5,749 nt of DNA, from contig JAAUTJ010000360.1 in assembly GCA_012031475.1 (NCBI GenBank), positions 1-5,749 of the forward strand, in the 5' to 3' direction. The notes below the pieces were generated by a model, which was given only the letters and a program-made list of their open reading frames with translations, had not been told where the DNA came from and searched no databases. The stretch comes from Leptolyngbyaceae cyanobacterium SM1_3_5 (GTDB lineage Bacteria > Cyanobacteriota > Cyanobacteriia > Elainellales > Elainellaceae). The position numbers and the translations under genes were made by a program. Below, in pieces: positions 5,379-5,749 of this stretch (within the stretch, counting starts at the first letter, position 1; each line of letters begins with the position of its first letter).

Positions 5379-5749
5379 TCAGCAAAAAGCACAAGATCGC
5401 CCCGTCCAGCATGGCGAGCGCCCCTGCCGCACAACTGGAAGCCAAGTCAGGTACACCAGCGCGGCAAACGCTGCCGGAGTGCGACGGTGGAACAGTTCGC
5501 GACCCAAGCCATACAGCAGCGGCACGGAAAAGGCCGTCAGAATTGCTCCGGGCAGGCGGGCTGTCCACTCGTTGACGCCGCCCAAGTGAAAGGCATTGGC
5601 GATCAGGACATGGACGAGCGGCGGCTTGTTGAGGTAGGGCTGGCCTGCGATCGAGGGAAACAGCCATGAATCGGTCGATCGCGCAATTTCGCGGGCGACT
5701 TGGGCAACCAATCCTTCATCCCAATCGCGCAGAGGCAGGTCGGCCCAAA
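5379..5749 (-). CDS. N-terminal open segment of the GT39-like glycosyltransferase, partial
   Basis: Reading is open from TGG at 5747-5745 with no start in the window. It gives WADLPLRDWDEGLVAQVARE, in which the Asp-Glu of DWDEG (5720-5715) is in the first extracytoplasmic loop, where GT-C transferases such as ArnT place catalytic acids. Further on are QPYLNKPPLVHVL and a membrane segment around ARLPGAILTAFSVPLLYGLG, then FAALVYLTWLPVVRQGR. After RQGR the homologous sequence leaves this frame, and the frame ends at TGA 5381-5379 after about 12 unrelated residues. The TTG at 5711 is not the true start because family sequence continues upstream of it. Confidence 0.65.
   Translation of the reverse strand, partial: WADLPLRDWDEGLVAQVAREIARSTDSWLFPSIAGQPYLNKPPLVHVLIANAFHLGGVNEWTARLPGAILTAFSVPLLYGLGRELFHRRTPAAFAALVYLTWLPVVRQGRSPCWTGRSCAFC
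5418..5424 (-). other. first frameshift in the glycosyltransferase gene (apparent one-base deletion)
   Basis: On the minus strand CAG GGG CGC is followed by TCG CCA in the upstream frame (Ser-Pro, unrelated), whereas CTC GCC ATG CTG GAC GGG in the frame one base back gives LAMLDG, the conserved continuation. Adding one base after GGGGCG would yield RQGRLAMLDG. The spot follows a run of four G in GC-rich sequence. It does not resemble a classical X-XXY-YYZ slippery heptamer. Confidence 0.65.

Larger units (their letters stand above)
4242..5749 (-). pseudogene. GT39/ArnT-like membrane glycosyltransferase, 5' end missing and doubly frameshifted
   Basis: Homologous coding runs from the right edge to a TAA at 4244-4242, but not in one frame. 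Codons starting at positions equal to 2 mod 3 encode the N-terminal part down to about 5419. From 5418 to about 5317 the plausible protein (LAMLDGAILCFLLMTMW, then RRNSRYAIGIGL) is in the frame equal to 0 mod 3. From 5315 the first frame resumes with GLGLICLTKGIMLGVLFG. Joined, this gives about 500 residues of a polytopic GT-C enzyme, close to the usual length minus the first membrane segment. Such enzymes move a sugar from a polyprenyl-phosphate carrier to a lipid or protein outside the membrane; the substrate here is unknown. As written, translation of the N-terminal part would stop at TGA 5381-5379. The two changes, a one-base loss and a one-base gain, cancel, so sequencing error is as likely as true inactivation. 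Confidence 0.75.

Noticed and set aside
5379..5424. Programmed ribosomal frameshifting in the glycosyltransferase
   Set aside because: No slippery heptamer or obvious downstream structure is seen at the first site. A second shift of opposite sign would also be required, and I know of no such mechanism in this family.

Overview
The window is cyanobacterial. The palindrome GCGATCGC (HIP1) occurs at least 13 times, and the genes include part of the photosystem II D2 gene, the photosystem I assembly gene ycf4 and the cyanobacteria/plant carotenoid gene cruP. HIP1 density, moderate GC content and gene content suggest a freshwater or terrestrial, perhaps filamentous (Leptolyngbya-like) strain. That placement is inference; no rRNA is present.

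Layout. Positions 1-59 hold the first 19 codons of psbD on the minus strand, running off the left edge. Positions 60-448 are a 389-bp divergent intergenic region with a good sigma70-type promoter for psbD, two alternative small hairpins just upstream of the psbD Shine-Dalgarno, and a weaker promoter candidate for ycf4. Four plus-strand genes then follow, packed like an operon: ycf4 (449-1039), a lipoprotein cyclophilin-type prolyl isomerase (1089-1874), cruP (1861-3414, overlapping the isomerase by 14 nt) and a SirB1-family transglutaminase-fold/TPR protein (3430-4245). A minus-strand membrane glycosyltransferase (GT39/ArnT-like GT-C fold) fills 4242-5749. Its N-terminus lies beyond the right edge, and its stop codon overlaps that of the SirB1 gene within one TTAA.

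The left part is a photosynthesis biogenesis and protection neighbourhood: D2 core protein, PSI assembly factor, an exported membrane-anchored foldase, and a flavoprotein that in plants limits carotenoid epoxide. Co-transcription of ycf4, the isomerase, cruP and the SirB1 gene is inferred from spacing and strand. The glycosyltransferase is unrelated and convergent.

The most unusual feature is in the glycosyltransferase. Its homologous reading moves out of frame near 5418-5424 and back near 5316, a pair of compensating one-base changes about 100 bp apart, with an in-frame stop at 5379-5381. This is either a sequence error or a damaged gene. I see no mobile element, CRISPR array, phage gene, tRNA or rRNA, and no evidence of a new multi-gene system. 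The remaining curiosities are local: tandem repeats at the isomerase start and in its linker, the psbD leader palindromes, and a SirB1 protein with no cysteine.
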